A stretch of DNA of 64,000 nucleotides from Gavia stellata (lineage: Eukaryota; Chordata; Aves; Gaviiformes; Gaviidae). The position numbers and the translations under genes are program-made. The stretch lies in contig NC_082603.1 in assembly GCF_030936135.1 (NCBI RefSeq), forward strand, positions 24,828,880-24,892,879. Reading direction: 5' to 3'. The notes under the pieces are model-generated. The model made no database searches, was not told where the DNA came from, and was given only the letters and a program-made list of their open reading frames with translations. This document shows positions 36,221 to 49,736 of the stretch, one piece after another; the first letter of the stretch is position 1, and every line of letters starts with the position of its first letter.

Positions 36221-37578
36221 GCCTAAAAATATTGGACAAAGGTAAGCACCGGGGTGCAGAGATCACTGACTGCCGCTCCATGCGAGGCGGGCTGCTTACA
36301 CTTTCCTGGCTGCCTGGCCGGATCTGCCTGGTGCCCCTGCCTTTAATTGCGTTGCCGATTCTTCAGGCTAAATTTATCTTTTTGCTCCGTTTGTACGCAG
36401 CCTTGAACTTGGGAGGCCTGAATCATGAAAGTAGCATGTCAGAACTATAAAAATACCAACAGCAAACCATTTAATAATAGAAAGAGTTCCTTTAAGCCCT
36501 CTTAGATTTGGCTTCTCTCAGCCTCCCACCCACATAAGCAAGGATAATGTGAAGTTTTACTTCTAAGCTTAGCTGTATCGCTGTGATTTGTCAAGCCTTT
36601 GGTGACTGATGTATGGTTTGCCAGGAGCCTGGGAGAGCAAATTGAGGGCCTTTGCGCTGTGGCATTCCTTGAGCGATCTGTTCCTGACCCTCCTTATCAG
36701 GGATGGAAACTGGCTGAGACATGCATGAAATTACGCTGCAACCCCAAAGCTTGAAATTTAGGGCTCGCAGCCTGCCTGTGTTTCTAGGAGGATGAGAGGA
36801 GGCCTTTTCACTGCTGACCTCTGCATCTAGCAGTAAAAAATAATTTTTTCTCAGTCTAGTCAAACAATGAATGGCCCATAGATGTGTGCATGTCCTTTTT
36901 TCATCAGCCAAGCCTCGTGCTGTTTCCCAGGTTTGTCAGGCAGCACAGCAGGCAGGAGATTTTCTTCTGCCCATTTTTTTGGGGAGGGAACCCCTTTTCC
37001 TAGCTGAGCATCTGCAATAACCAGGGGCCACATCCTGGCTTCTGTCAGCCTCAGTGACCCTTGTGAGGTCCGTACCAGCTGTCCTCCAAAGACTGCAGGG
37101 CAACAATGCGACTCCCTTCAGCAACTGCACTTTCAAAGAGGTCTTTTCTTCTGGCACAGCTATCAGCTGCCAAAGAAGGCACCCAAACCAGTTTGAGAAG
37201 AGCCATGTTTTATTAAATATTGCCACTTTCTGTAGTGTTCATATCTGAGCCTGTCTTATGTGAGTGTGCATGTCTCCAATGAACACTGCAGGCCACTGAA
37301 AATGTCACCCACAGATTAATTTGGCTCACTCCAGGCTTCTGGAGAAATGAATGAGGGTGATCAATAGATATCCTGTGGCCTCCCCATCAATGCCCATAGC
37401 CCCTGCAGCATCCTCGCTGGGAACAGCTCCCCTCCCCAAGGGACTCAGTCAGCGGCAGAAATATGAAATGCAAAGGTGGACCGCTGCCATGGGGCCCTGG
37501 GCAAGCAGTGCTGACAAACTGAGCCGTGCAGATGAGGAGAAGTGGGCAAAAGGGCTGATAGTTGCTGATCAGGGTCGC

Positions 37579-37620
37579 CTTATTTATTCCTGGTAGCACC
37601 TTATTTATTCCTGGTAGCAC
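37579..37620. repeat. 21-bp perfect tandem duplication
   Basis: CTTATTTATTCCTGGTAGCAC is present twice back to back (37579-37599 and 37600-37620) with no mismatch. Confidence 0.95.
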
Positions 37621-39329
37621 AGCCCATGCCAGTCCTGCTACCCCATTGCCTCAGGACCGACAGAATCAGCCTTCTGTCAGTCTGAGAGTGAGTGAGTGTG
37701 TTTCAGGAGCAGCTCTGGTGTCTTAAATTGCTTGTCCTACTTTAGAGATTTTGGGATGGCTAGAAGCAGCCCGGAGGAAATAGGGTCCATGCTGGGGTGG
37801 TGCCTGGGCTGTCCCAATTTACACTAAGGACTGTCTTTGAACCCTGGGTGGAAAGGGCAGCTGGAATCTTCCAGATGTGCCCCCCTCTCCTATGGCTGGA
37901 TCCACTGTGCTGCTGCCAGCAGATGCAGCAGCCTGGTCTACAGTTACCTGTAAGTTTTACTTGTTTTAAAAACCAACAGTTTCTTAACGAAGCATCATTT
38001 CATTCAGCACAGATGTGCAGCCACCTCTGGGCTGACAGATGGACAGGGCTTTACAAGAAGGGAGCAAACTGGTGGGGCAGGGTGAGGCAGAAAATACAGA
38101 CCCCACGTGGCAGCTCCAGTCAATCCTCCGATTCTCCGTGTGAATAAAGGGCAGAGCCCACCCTAGCCCAAGATAAAGTATCAGGTCGCTGCCTGCTGCT
38201 GGGTCAGCAAAGAGGAGGAGGGAGGGTCCCACTGACTGCCTCCCCAGCCCTGCTCCCAGTGCCTCCTTCCCAAGGGCCAATGGAGCACAGCTCCTATTAA
38301 AGCAATGGGATTTTACATGATTACGGCACAAAGAACCATCACCTCGTTTTAAAGGCGACTCCTTTAGTTCTGTTCAGCTGCTTATGCTGAATGCAACTTT
38401 TAAATGCCTTATAATACACATGACAAGTAGTCTTGTATCACTGTTTTCTACTTAACAAGTTAATAACGTGCCAACCCAAATCCTTCAGTTACTAACGCCA
38501 CCGGTGGGACTCATTAACCAACGTGAACACATATTTAAGGGAACACTAATATTCACAATGTACATTTTTATATTCATGTTGTCATTCTTGAAACCACAGC
38601 TCAGTTCATGTATTCTGTTGAAACATTTGTTTGCAGAGGATTTCTCTCTCCCTTTTCCTCTAAACACATATACTATCACTGGGGTATCATTCTGGTGAAT
38701 GATATTAATGACAGCTTGTCATCATGGAAAGCTATTCCTAGCTGTCAATTAAAGGGTGTTTTGAAAGAAAGCAGCTCATTCAATCCCGGTGGGAGCAAGT
38801 GTGTCTCATTGTTTGACAGTGACCCCCTTGATGAATTTGGGAGCAGAAGCCACAGCAGCTCTGTGGGGCCAGGAGGTCTGCAGATGCAGCACAGGGCTCT
38901 TGGGTGATAAGGACAGGAGATTTTAAAGGTGCTGATGTCCTTGGCAAAGGAAAGGCAAATGAGGATTTCAGATCATAAAAGCAGTCCACATGTAGGAGTA
39001 TAGGCCAGGAAAGGAGTCCAAGGAATACTGAGCCATTCTCCTCCATCTTGTAATACGATTTCCCATCCAACATCCCAGTAAATTTATCAGCTTCCATCTT
39101 CAAATATGTTTGTTTAGTTGCCCATGCTAACCCAAGTAGAAGGCTTCTTCAGGTCTTGTCTGCCCAACAGATGGGAAACTTCCTCTAATTCCCAGGTAAA
39201 ATCTATTCATAGCTAGTTTACACTCATTTACTCCGGCAAAATTATCCTTTGCTTTAACTTGTGGGGTTTTTTCCCTCCCCTGGTGTATTTATAGGCAGCT
39301 CTCAGATCCCAGTCATCTTTGTCATCTTT

Positions 39330-39530
39330 GTTTTTCTGGGCTAAACAAACCATTTTATTCTTGTGTCTCCTCACCACCTTGGCTTTCCATTTCCTACACC
39401 ATCTTAGTAGACCTCCTCTGCACCTGCTCCACTTTCAATTAAATTTTCTTGAGCGCAAGCGCCCAGGCTGGTACGTGGTATTCCTGAGCTGGGCTCCAAG
39501 GCCTCGTACAATGTTTGTCACTTGACCCTA
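39330..39530 (-). mobile_element. old CR1 LINE fragment
   Basis: TTTTTCTGGGCTAAACAAACC, then CCTCCTCTGCACCTGCTCC (about 39411), then CCAGGCTGGTACGTGGTATTCC match the order of the reverse-complemented CR1 upstream part. The CTCCTCTGNACCTGCTCC block is a good landmark, also seen in the younger copy at 6241. Confidence 0.65.
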
Positions 39531-40444
39531 TAAATATCACTCATATAAACATGCTTGATTTCTATATTTCCCCCCTCAACAGGGTGGTCCACTCTTAGGG
39601 CTTTCTTGTTCCTTTTATTTTCCTAAGCACTCCTTGCACAGTAATAAAAATGTACAGACTCAGTGGGGATCTGTTTTAACTTCAAATGTGCTGATTCAGT
39701 TCAAAAACCATTAATTCAGCCGGAATCAGGGCCATGGGGTGGAAATCCTTTTCCAGTTAAAACAGAGGTGAGAGGGAGAGCCTTTGGCAGGGTAGGAAAT
39801 AAAGTGCATTGGAAAAACATAGCAGGACATCAGAGAGTGGCTATTGACTGGGCTATATTAATAGAGGACCAGGGAGTCTTGGACATTTCAGATCAGGACG
39901 GGACATCTCTGTAGAAGATCTGCTGCAGCTTGGATTTGGGCAAAGCTCTGGGGTTTGATGCATAGGAGCATTACATTTCTCTAGCTTGTAATTTGCTGGG
40001 TTGGACACGATGGTCCCTGCTGGACCTCACGATGACTGAACACGCAAGGTGCTGTACAAAGCTGGTCAGACTGGTCCTGTCTCCAAAACCCCCTGCCCCG
40101 TTATTCAAAAGTGCAAAAGGATGCAAGGAAATGCAAAGCAAATGCAAACAACTGTGTAGTTTGGGCTGCATGCTACTGCATGGGTCCAGTGCGATCGCCC
40201 CAGGCACATGGGGCTTGGTGCTGGATGTGAAGCTACCACCAATGTTTGTGCTTCAGAAAGCAGGAGCACAGCTGGGTGGGTGGCTTGGGTAAGGAGGGAG
40301 GGTGAAAAGAGCCCAGTGAATCCAGGTTTTGCCCTTTACCCCCACTTTGTATGTGGCATGAGCAGAAAAACTACCTATGTGTGTCAGGAAGGCATCAGCA
40401 CCGAAGCACAGAATAAAATGACCCTTCAGCAGAGCATTTCCACA

Positions 40445-40600
40445 TGACGTTTGACCAAAGGAAAACGTAAGCTGAACATCAGGAGAAATTTCCTGAGGCT
40501 ACGATTGCATTAAATTGTGGGATCACCTCCCGAGAGGAGTGGTGAGAATCATGAAACCAGCCACTTACAGCACCGTAAAATGTCCTGTCGGTGCCAACCC
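40445..40600 (+). mobile_element. old CR1 LINE fragment
   Basis: AAGCTGAACATCAGGAGAAATTTCCTGA followed by a diverged form of the CTGCCCAGGGAGGTGGTGGA block (here ATCACCTCCCGAGAGGAGTGG) fits the plus orientation of CR1. Approximate edges. Confidence 0.6.
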
Positions 40601-42599
40601 AATTCCGGTTCAAGGGAGCTGTACTGAATCATCTACCATGCCTTTTCCAACTCTCACTCCTAAAAATCAGACCCAAGAAGTACAAAGAAAGAAGGACAAA
40701 CAGTGATGTCAATTTGCTAAAGAAATACAACCTTTTTTACATTATTGTATGTCATAAAACCCTTGTGCTCGCGCTGTATACTTAATCTTGATATTCCAAT
40801 GCCATCCACAAAAAAATTCAGGCTTAACCCTCACAGTTTATATTGTCACTATAAATGCTGGTAAAAAAATATTGTACAGTTGGGTGCAGTTTATTCTTTA
40901 TATTTTAATGGCTATAGCAAAACTCCATTGCTAACTAGTAAAAAAAATTAAAAAAATAAAAAGTTGAATGTGTTTTACAGCTATGTTGTCATGGGAAAGC
41001 TGTATTTCAAAGTGAGGGCATCAAGAGCAGTGAAATGGGACATTTTTAAACATTTTTAATGGGACATTAAAAAAACCCACTTCACGAAAATCTCTTTGCC
41101 AGTATTTTAGCTAATAGGGTTGCAGTGTATAAAGAAAGGGTTCTGACGCCTGCACAGGCCACCCAATACTGAGCCGCTGCTCAAGTGTCTTGAACTCTAA
41201 GTGTAAATGGAAAAAACATCTAAAATTAAGCGTTTCTCCTGGAGGAACAAATTGCTGATAAAGCAAATCTTCCCATAGGACAAGCACACCTGCTGGAAGG
41301 TAAAGAGACATTTTTATGTGTGGGATTTTAACTTGAGATAAAATACTTTTCATGGGCAGTCATATGGAATACAGCTGGCCAAAAATAATAATAAAGGAAT
41401 TTGTGTCCCTTGGGAAATTCTGAGGTTTCAAAAAATATGATTTTTGACCTAAGCTGGGACAAAAAGTTTAGCTCTCTGATTTTTTTAATTTAATGACATA
41501 TTCCCAAATAAAAATAGTATATTTCCTTTCACTTTACCACTTTGACATTTCTTTTCTTTTATTATTACATAATTCTAGAAGTCCAAACCATCCATTACAC
41601 CACACTGTTACGTCTCCTTATACTATATATTACATCGACAGGCATAATCTCCACCCTTTTTTAAGATCCCTATTAAACCAGCTAGGTTTCTTCATGAAAC
41701 TGAATATCAGGAACAACAAGGATCCCTGCCCCAAGTGGGGGGGTGATGGGTTTTTGACTACTATTTTTCAAATGTGCTTTTAAAAGATGGACATAGGAGA
41801 CTAGAGCAGCTGGGAAGAAAAGAAGCGCCCAGCACAATCCGAACAAGCACAGGGAACATGATTGTTGAGAAAAACTGGACTAGCTCTCAGGCTGGTGGCT
41901 GGCAGGAAAACGGCCTGGCACAAGCCCATCGTCACTGGTGGTTTGAGTCTTGCTGTGGGCAGGGAAGCAAAACTTTGCAAAGGAAAAATATTGTACCAGA
42001 GAGAGCCTGGCTCCCCCTCAGCTCAGGAGACCCCATGTTTTTGGCCAAGTGCTTGGGCCGAAAGGGGTATAAACGGGAGTAAAACAATACTGTCAGAAGG
42101 AGATGAGAAAAAAAAAAATGAACATTTTGCATAATTCCTCAGAAAAAGCTTGGATAACGATATATCCTAGGAAATGCTTCCAGTTACTCCAGTCAGTGTT
42201 TTCCGGTAGAAAACTGGTCTGCTTCAGAAAAATTGACCTGCTCTACCATGAAATCTTTTATGTTCATTATTTGTTTGGACTCAGCCGTGATGTTCAGTGC
42301 TATGTAAAACTTCCTGGATCCAAAAATCCACTGAACTGCCCTGTAGAAACTAAATGATTACCTGGCTAGCACACGCCACTGCTGCTGAAAGTGTCCAGAG
42401 GTCAGGTCTCTAGAGTATTTCCTAAATTCCTGGCCAAAGCGGCTCCTTTCACCAAACAAGGTCTCACCTCCCTCTCCAGAAACATGCACCTCCAAAAGAC
42501 AGCTAAATTCACCAGGAGGGAGGGGTGCAAGGGGCTACTCCCTGGTGTAAGGGGCTGAGAGTCAGACCTTTGCTCTCACATACCTTCTGTCTACACTGC

Positions 42600-42838
42600 T
42601 TTAATTTCCCCATCGTCTCCCCTTCTGTTTATTCTATTTTCTGCCTCTTTGTCTTTCCTCTCCAGTGTTTGGAGACCCTCTTTCCTTTTCCAGCCTCTCT
42701 CTTCCTCCCATCGTTTCCCCCAGCTCCCTTCTTCCTTCCTTTCTTTCTTCTTTCCTTCCTTCTCAGCTCTCTCCCTGGACTTCCTATTCTCTCTTCCCTC
42801 CTCCCTCTCTTCCACCAGGACTTCCCCTTCTGCCACCT
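42600..42838. repeat. polypyrimidine (C/T-rich) tract
   Basis: About 240 bases made almost only of C and T on the plus strand, densest at 42716-42830 with CTTCCTTCCTTTCTTTCTTC-like stretches. Mirror-symmetric parts could form triplex (H-DNA). The frames through it give Ser/Leu/Pro/Phe-rich or Glu/Arg/Lys-rich peptides of no coding significance. Confidence 0.85.
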
Positions 42839-44384
42839 GAGGCACCTATTCTGCCAGGGGTAGGGAGGAGGAGGACAAGACGGGTCCAGACAAGCCTTAG
42901 ACACTGACATCCCAGTTTCCCCTTGCCTGGGGACCAGTCACAGCTTTTGCATCTCCTGCTGCTTTCAGTCCGCAAGTACCAGCTGTGGGTATTGCCATGG
43001 AGGGATGGGAACATGTAAGGGGACCTAGGAGACAGTGCAGAGGGGTCCAAAGGCTGGAGACCTTGGCCTCTGTGCTTGCAAGTGTCCTTTGAAACCCAGG
43101 AGAAAAAGCCTGTGAGAGTGAGTGGTGCATCCTTGCCCGGACCTCCTCCGTTGTTACAGCCCTGAAGCAGCTGAGCTTTGAAATGTCAAAATTCCCTTTC
43201 CCCCCCCAAATATTCTCACTTATGTTGGCTGCCATCAAAAAGCACAGCTGAGACCTCTGAAATTCATCGCACCTGTGACCCACGTTGGAGGTGAGAGACA
43301 GCTCCTTGCTGCTGAAGAGGCCAGTGTAGTAATGTGCTACCTTATCTCTAGTGCCACTGACTTTGGTCTATTTAATTTTCCCTTTGATTTTAATATAGAT
43401 TTATTGAAAACAACAGTTATCAAAACAAACTGCACTGGCAAATTGGTGTTCGTCTGTAGCTGTACAAGCACCTATAAAGCTGCCAGCGTGTGAAATAAAT
43501 GGCGCTATATGGGAGGTCAGTTATTGCAATAGAAGTTCCCCAAGGATTTGCACTGGACAGTTTAATATTTTTCTTATTACCCTCTTTTCTTTTCTACTAT
43601 TTATGCCTCTCTGTTTAAATTTAAAACATACAGCCATCTGCCAAGACAAGCCTCTCTGATAAAATCATCTCTGGCAAACCTTTTCATGAGTGGGCTTCCC
43701 TCAGAGTACCGGCAAATACTGATGTGTCCCGTGCAAAAGGCAGGCAAACGGGCACAGGGAGGCCAAGTTTTCTTCCAAAAAGGCTTCACTGCCTAGGCCA
43801 GCTCTTTTTTTTCCTGGCTGCTTTTGAAAGAGTTTGTCCTTACCGCATGTTCCTTGAAAAAAAACACTGATTAAAACCCTGCTTCTTGCCATGGTATTTA
43901 ACCTCCATTCAAATTCTGTGGCAGTATCCCACCTTACACAAATCGTACCTGGTATCTGTGGGCTCCTCCCTACACACGGTTCTAAATAAATCAAATCCAA
44001 TCATAGTCTAAACCTGTTCATCGGAAGAGATAAAAGGGTTTCTGTACTGATCTCCACATCAGGAGAACACAAATCAAATAACATAACTGTCAAATGAGGA
44101 GACGAGGTGTTCAAATGCCTATAGAAATAGGAACTCTAATTACGGAAACATCTATAATGTAACTAATATTATTTACTTTAGAGTGATGCTAATCCAGATG
44201 AGGGTTAATGTCTCTGCTCCTAAAACATTACAGTTTAAATAGACAAGAGACAGTGAGAGGATGGAGGGGAGCATCAGCATGCTCATGCCTGCTGGAAGAT
44301 GAAGGATGGAGGCAAACTCCTCTGATAGAAGAGGAGAGGATGAAAGTGAGCCAGAATGTGCAGTAATGAAGATGAGTTTAGATG

Positions 44385-44460
44385 CAGCCAGAGCGAGTAA
44401 GCGACTTGCTCAGCTTCACACAAGCTGCCTGGGGGGGTGGTGGAAAATGAATAGAAACCG
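44385..44460 (+). mobile_element. MIR/CORE-SINE-like fragment
   Basis: GTAAGCGACTTGCTCAGCTT followed by CACACAAGCTGCC strongly recalls the CORE-SINE segment (AAGTGACTTGCCCAAGGTC, then ACACAGCTGG). Such fragments persist in sauropsids as ancient elements. The rest of the SINE is not recognisable. Confidence 0.5.
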
Positions 44461-47400
44461 TGGATGGCTTATATGAGTCTCTTACTCACAAAAACATTAC
44501 TCAGCAGTGGGCAGTGCTTGGATCTCACTAAGTCACGGGCAGTCTTGCACTGCGCTCTGCAAACATCCAATTCACTGTGAATGAGCTCCTACTGCCACTC
44601 CTTAAAGACAGGCTGGTAGGTTTTCAGACCAGGCTGCTCCAGGTGGCCCTTTGTCTTCATGGGAAAGGCACCAGCCATCATTTCGGGGCTCCAGGGAACA
44701 AGGTGTCTTGCTTTGGTTGACAGAGAAAGGGTCAAGCTGATGGAGAGCAAGCAAAGCCCTCCGTCCTCTGGACGTCTGGACTGATTCACTGCTCAGCCCA
44801 TCAACATGCAGACAACCCACCCCATGCTCAGAATTGAACCTTCTGGCCTTGAAGTCTACTCTCTGGAGGACCTCACCCAGCCTCCCCAGGCCAAAAGCCT
44901 CCTCCTCTTTCTAAGTCTGTACAAATTGGGGGCAAAACATTAATGCAAGTGCTTTGTCCTTTATCCTCTGTGGTCTCCAGCTCTGGCAGCTGTTTCCCAA
45001 CTTCACCGAGTACTGATGAGAGGACATATTCTCCTTCTCCTCCATCCTGCCCCTTCCCACTCTCTTCTCAGTGCAGAAGCTCAACACTTGCAGCTACCAG
45101 TACTTCAGAGACCACTTGAGGTCCTTCCTGTCTGGCCAATCTACCGCAATACAACCTGGGGTTGGATATGACCTGTTTAGACCATATTCCATTTGATGGG
45201 AATTGCTGAAGTGGAGACAGAAAGAGCAAGAGTGACATTCTATAGATACAGCTATTGCAATATTGAATATAGCTCTGATCTCTTCTTAAGGGATCTCAAA
45301 CATTTCTCATCCCCTTCAGAAACTTGCTGTAAAGAATAACAGTCACACACACCTAAAATGAGACAAAAATCTTCTGTATTTGGAGGGAAAGGATCCTCAG
45401 AATTTGGCACTGGACCCAGCAGATTTTCCAAGGCTCTAGTAACAGTTCAGCACAAAAGGGAAAGCCAGCAGACGAGGAGCAGAGCATTAACAAGTCTGAA
45501 TGACACGTGCAGCCAGATTGTCTGCTTCGCTGACAATTGATGCCATCCCCATTACTGGGAAAATATTGTAAGCATGCTTCCATAGCGCTCTGCAGCTTAT
45601 TGCTACAGATAGCCAGTGTTTCTTTTCATGGCTTACGGCTTTTGTGAGCTGGTGTAAAATGGCTTGCTGTTCCAATGCCCGAGTTTACTGGTGGAGACAG
45701 CTGATGCACAGGCAGAGCGTGCCTCTCCAAGCATCTTGTATGCTTTGGGATTCTGCAAAGTAGCAACTGTATTATAAATACTCCTCTGGCACAGCTAAAG
45801 AGACAGTCTTCACTAGAGAAGCTTGCTGTTAAGTCTCACTGTTGAGGATCAAATACAGGACAAGGGAGAGGGAGTCCCACAAACAAGATCTTCTGAACTT
45901 GTGCGGGGAGAGCGCAAGAATCTCTGCAGATGCTCCTCTAAACGGGACCACTGGGGAGCCCAAGGCTGAGGTATTTAAGTTAGACAATATATTCTCACCA
46001 TCTCAGCAGTGCTGGAGGAAGAGCCAGTGGGAAGGCTGGGGGGGCAGCAGCCCCTGGGCAGTGGGAAGGTGCCGGAGGACACCCCGCAGCAGCCTTGGGG
46101 CAGGCAGTGGAGGGCTGAAGGAGTGGATTCAGGGGACCACGGGCGATTCTGTCAAGTAAGGCTCTGCTACAAAAACAGTTGAGAAACAGAGTCCTAGAGC
46201 ACTCCACTTGTTTCTGTTAATATTCCCTCTTCACTCTCACTCTCCATTTCTTTTTCTTTTATTCCTGAAGCATCTCATAAGGAAGGACAAGCAGTTTGCC
46301 TCTCCTGGCAGTGGAGATGTGACACAAGCGTGTGGTTTCACATCTTCACATCCCTCTTACATCCTCCACCTACAGTGAAAAGTACCCTGTAAGGAAAACA
46401 GCTGTGGTGGGTAGGCAGAGCAGGGGATGGGGGGAGAGGAAGGAACAAGAAGAATTGGGGGCTGAGACAGAGCATCACTGTGAATCATAGCAATTTCCTC
46501 TGATCCTGTTTTATCATTGGGGGTGGGAATGTAAAAGATGCAGAACCTGTGTGAACAAGGTCAAATTAAATCACATTTCCAGGCTGGGGAAATTACTTTT
46601 GCCTGCAGCAAGAGAGGTGCACAACACGAATGAAGGAGGGGAGGTTCATGCCACCAGGCATGCTGTATTCAGCTAATACAAGACAGGGGGAATTTATAAT
46701 TAGCCCACTGAAATATATATCTGCAGGATTTCAGGGTGGGGGGGGGGTGTCACACCAATTGAACATGTAAGAGAAAGACCAACTGAGATCTCATTTCAAA
46801 GCTGTTGCTCCTTATGGAAGACAGCTCATCCTTATCTCAATGGACATGTGTTTCTGGCTAATGAGATGACATTACTCAACATGGTCAACTACCCCCACAC
46901 TCTGAAGACATAAGAGAGAGATGCTGAACATCTCCAGGACAATTCAAACCTGACTCAGCTTCAAGAACATCAATGGGAGAAAGACCTAGATGCTACTGAA
47001 GCTCAAGATTTCCTACAAAAGCACACAAATTGTCAGGTCTATTTAACATCTCTTGGTCAAACTCTATGACTGTTTCTCACTGGCACAGCCTTAAGGGAGG
47101 GAGAACAATGCTGTGCATAGGTGGCTTGATGGACCAGTGGAAGGATGGATGGAAAGGAGTCTCCTGAAAACCAGCGTAAGAACACAGGACTGGAAGAAGT
47201 GACCTTTCGCATGCTTCACATACAACACGGAGAAATTAATACGGACTCCCATGCAGCCTCACTAGCTGCGCATGATGCATTGCGGGCACATGGGAATCGG
47301 CCTGTCTGCCTTAGCTAACTCACTGTCTCAGCGCTAACAAAGGAAAGCGGGTGAGGTGGTGTGTGCAGTTGATGGCTCTCAACTCTGAAGTGCCTGATTT

Positions 47401-47862
47401 GGCACATTGTAGTGGAATTTTTGAATTCTGAGTATCCCTCATTCCCTTCAATTTTAACTAGAGTCGTAGGAGGAAACAAAGGAGTTTGGAGGTGGACCAG
47501 ACCCAGAGCTCACCTAATCCATGTATTGTCCCTGCTGGTAGTGGCATTGCCAAAAGCCACAGCAGGCGTGCAAGACACCTTGCAAGGGAAAACTACACTG
47601 GCAGGACAAGCCATTCCCTGGGCCACTTTCCTCATCAAGCCAGCTACTGGTCCAACCTGTAGTATAAAGGTTTATGCCCCTTCCAAGGTTTATTGTTTTT
47701 ATTTGCTGTTAAAATTCTGGCTGTTCTTGTTATCTGAATCATTTTGTGAATTCCAGTAAATTCTGCCTTACTGGTTCCTTGCGGGGGTTGAGGTCCACAG
47801 GAAAACTGCAGATGCAATGAGATGCTCCTCCAACAATCGAGTCAGGCATCAGAGGGGTTGTG

Positions 47863-47919
47863 AGATATGGGGCATCGGGACTGGATGATGGGATATGGGA
47901 CGTTGGGACTGGATGTTAG
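47863..47919. repeat. imperfect 29-bp tandem duplication
   Basis: GATATGGGGCATCGGGACTG is followed 29 bases later by GATATGGGACGTTGGGACTG, both continuing with GATG. Two units, a few mismatches. Confidence 0.8.
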
Positions 47920-48858
47920 AAAAAGCTAGCTAAAGAGAAAGCCGGGCCAAGATAAAGAAATTTTGAGTGTATCAGTTTCTGAACAGACTCGTGTCTGACA
48001 GAAAGCTAGTTTGTTGCACGTATTTGCCTGCTTTAAATAATTTACTGCTAGAGTAATGTGAGCTGGATTAAAGGACAAGAGAGGGGCAAGAAAAAGGGAT
48101 TGGAAATGCAGGTGAGAAGTGACTCATGAAAACGACTGGTAGGAAGGAGGCGTGTGTTTCTCGGAGGAAGAAGGAAGATGGGTAATTTCCCAGGAGGGAA
48201 ATAGTGAGAACCAGGTACAAAGTCCTGGAAATCAGCAGCAGGAGTCTATCTCAGTGTGAAACCAAAAATTACCAAAATTATAAGAAGAGATGGTGAAAAT
48301 GGTCTCTGAACCCAGGTTTGGTGACTGAGCTAAGGAAGAGCTGGAGCTCTGGAGCACATCGCCCTCTCGGAAAGGGAAGGAAGGGTCCCAAGGAGGAGCG
48401 AGGCTCGGATGGGTCCGTAGTAGCACCCTCCCTCCTGCGAGTACCCTGAGGGGTACGCCAGAGTTCAAAATCTCTGCCGGGGCAGCAGATGTGCTGGGGC
48501 TGAGCAGAAGGCAGGCTAGGCAGGCTGCTGGGTGCTCACGTGCAGCGTGGCAGCAATAGGGACAGGCTTTCCTTGTGCCTTGACTCTGCTGGAACCACGC
48601 TGCTGTGGGACCAGGATAGGGGGGTTCTACGTCGAAGTCCCTGGGCTGACCCAGGGAGGGACAGAGGGGTTTGCTTCGCTGGAGAGGAGGTTTTGCGCAG
48701 AGCCTTCTGCAAAGGGCAGGGGGGATGGAGAGGGTGAAATGTTTCACTCTGCTCTCACCTGAACAGAGGCTGGTTTGTTTTTTCAGCCTGGATTTCCCCC
48801 CCTTCATATTTAACCTCCAACTCCTATTAAAGAGAGAGATCAGCCTAGGGAAAGAAAG

Positions 48859-48875
48859 TATTTATTTATTTATTT
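48859..48875. repeat. (TTTA)n microsatellite
   Basis: Four TATT units followed by a T-rich stretch. Confidence 0.8.
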
Positions 48876-49700
48876 GGTTATTATTATTTTTTCTAGGATG
48901 GAATGCCATCTGGTTGGCATGACAACGCTGCTGTGGGCCACCATAAACACTGGATCATTAGCACCAATGCACTGGGCTATTATTTAGGCTTGGTCATCAG
49001 CGCGGCTAAGGTGTGTGGGTTTATGGTGCAATCCCATTCGTATCGCAGCATGGGAATTATCACAGCAGTCACAGTAGTGAGCACTACAGCTGATGCTGAG
49101 GTCCAGCCTTATGCAGGACTAACTGCATTGGCATAAAGCATTTTCCTTTGAAAGAAGGCAGACACAAAGCACAGGCTTGTCTTAAGTCACCTATGATGTG
49201 TGAGCTGGCTAATACCTAACGCGGTTCCTGGGCAGGACCACAAACATTGTAATACTCAGCACTGTGAACTCCTAAACAGCATCCCTCTGTGTTACGTAGT
49301 ATCATGAGAAAATGCACGTGCATGTGAGGCACCAGTGTATTTCCTCCTAAGAACAGCCACTTCCTATTACTACAGATGTGCAGGTGCTCATCATGGCTCT
49401 GAATTAGATCCACAAGCTGTATGCTCTTGGGAAAGAGCAACTTGTCTTTCTTTTTACTGTAAAGCACCATTTCAGCTTATATATCTGTAGCAGATATTAA
49501 TAACAATCATGCTGCACTTGGCTGCTGCAAACTCTGACTGATGAGAGCAGCCCTAACTCACACAAGTTTCCAATTGATTTTATCTCATGTTAGGCTCTAA
49601 CTAATCACACCAGAGAGCTGCCTTAAAAGCTCACTAGATATGTCCTGCTTGTGTTGGCTTGCCTGGCTAAAAGGAAAGGTGGGGGTCGTTTCCAGTTCCC

Positions 49701-49736
49701 TGCTGAACTGGGGTTCCCCGCTGAACTGGGGAGCCC
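49701..49736. repeat. 18-bp tandem duplication
   Basis: TGCTGAACTGGGGTTCCC is followed directly by CGCTGAACTGGGGAGCCC, three mismatches. Confidence 0.8.

Larger units (their letters stand above)
35520..42570. other. intergenic region, ERI3 side
   Basis: No gene can be supported. It contains three old CR1 fragments (36085-36220, 39330-39530, 40445-40600), a 21-bp perfect tandem duplication (37579-37620) and a repeat-free AT-rich block at 38330-38780. That block sits within enhancer distance of both flanking promoters and may be regulatory. Most open frames are under 120 codons and none resembles a known protein. Confidence 0.75.
42570..46200. other. intergenic region with polypyrimidine tract
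   Basis: No gene can be supported. It begins with a long C/T-rich tract (42600-42838). A repeat-free AT-rich segment at 43350-43530 looks like a possible regulatory element. A MIR-like fragment is at 44385-44460. Confidence 0.7.

Noticed and set aside
48232..48807. 191-codon minus-strand open frame
   Set aside because: No recognisable domain, no splice context or promoter, and the opposite strand is equally open in places.
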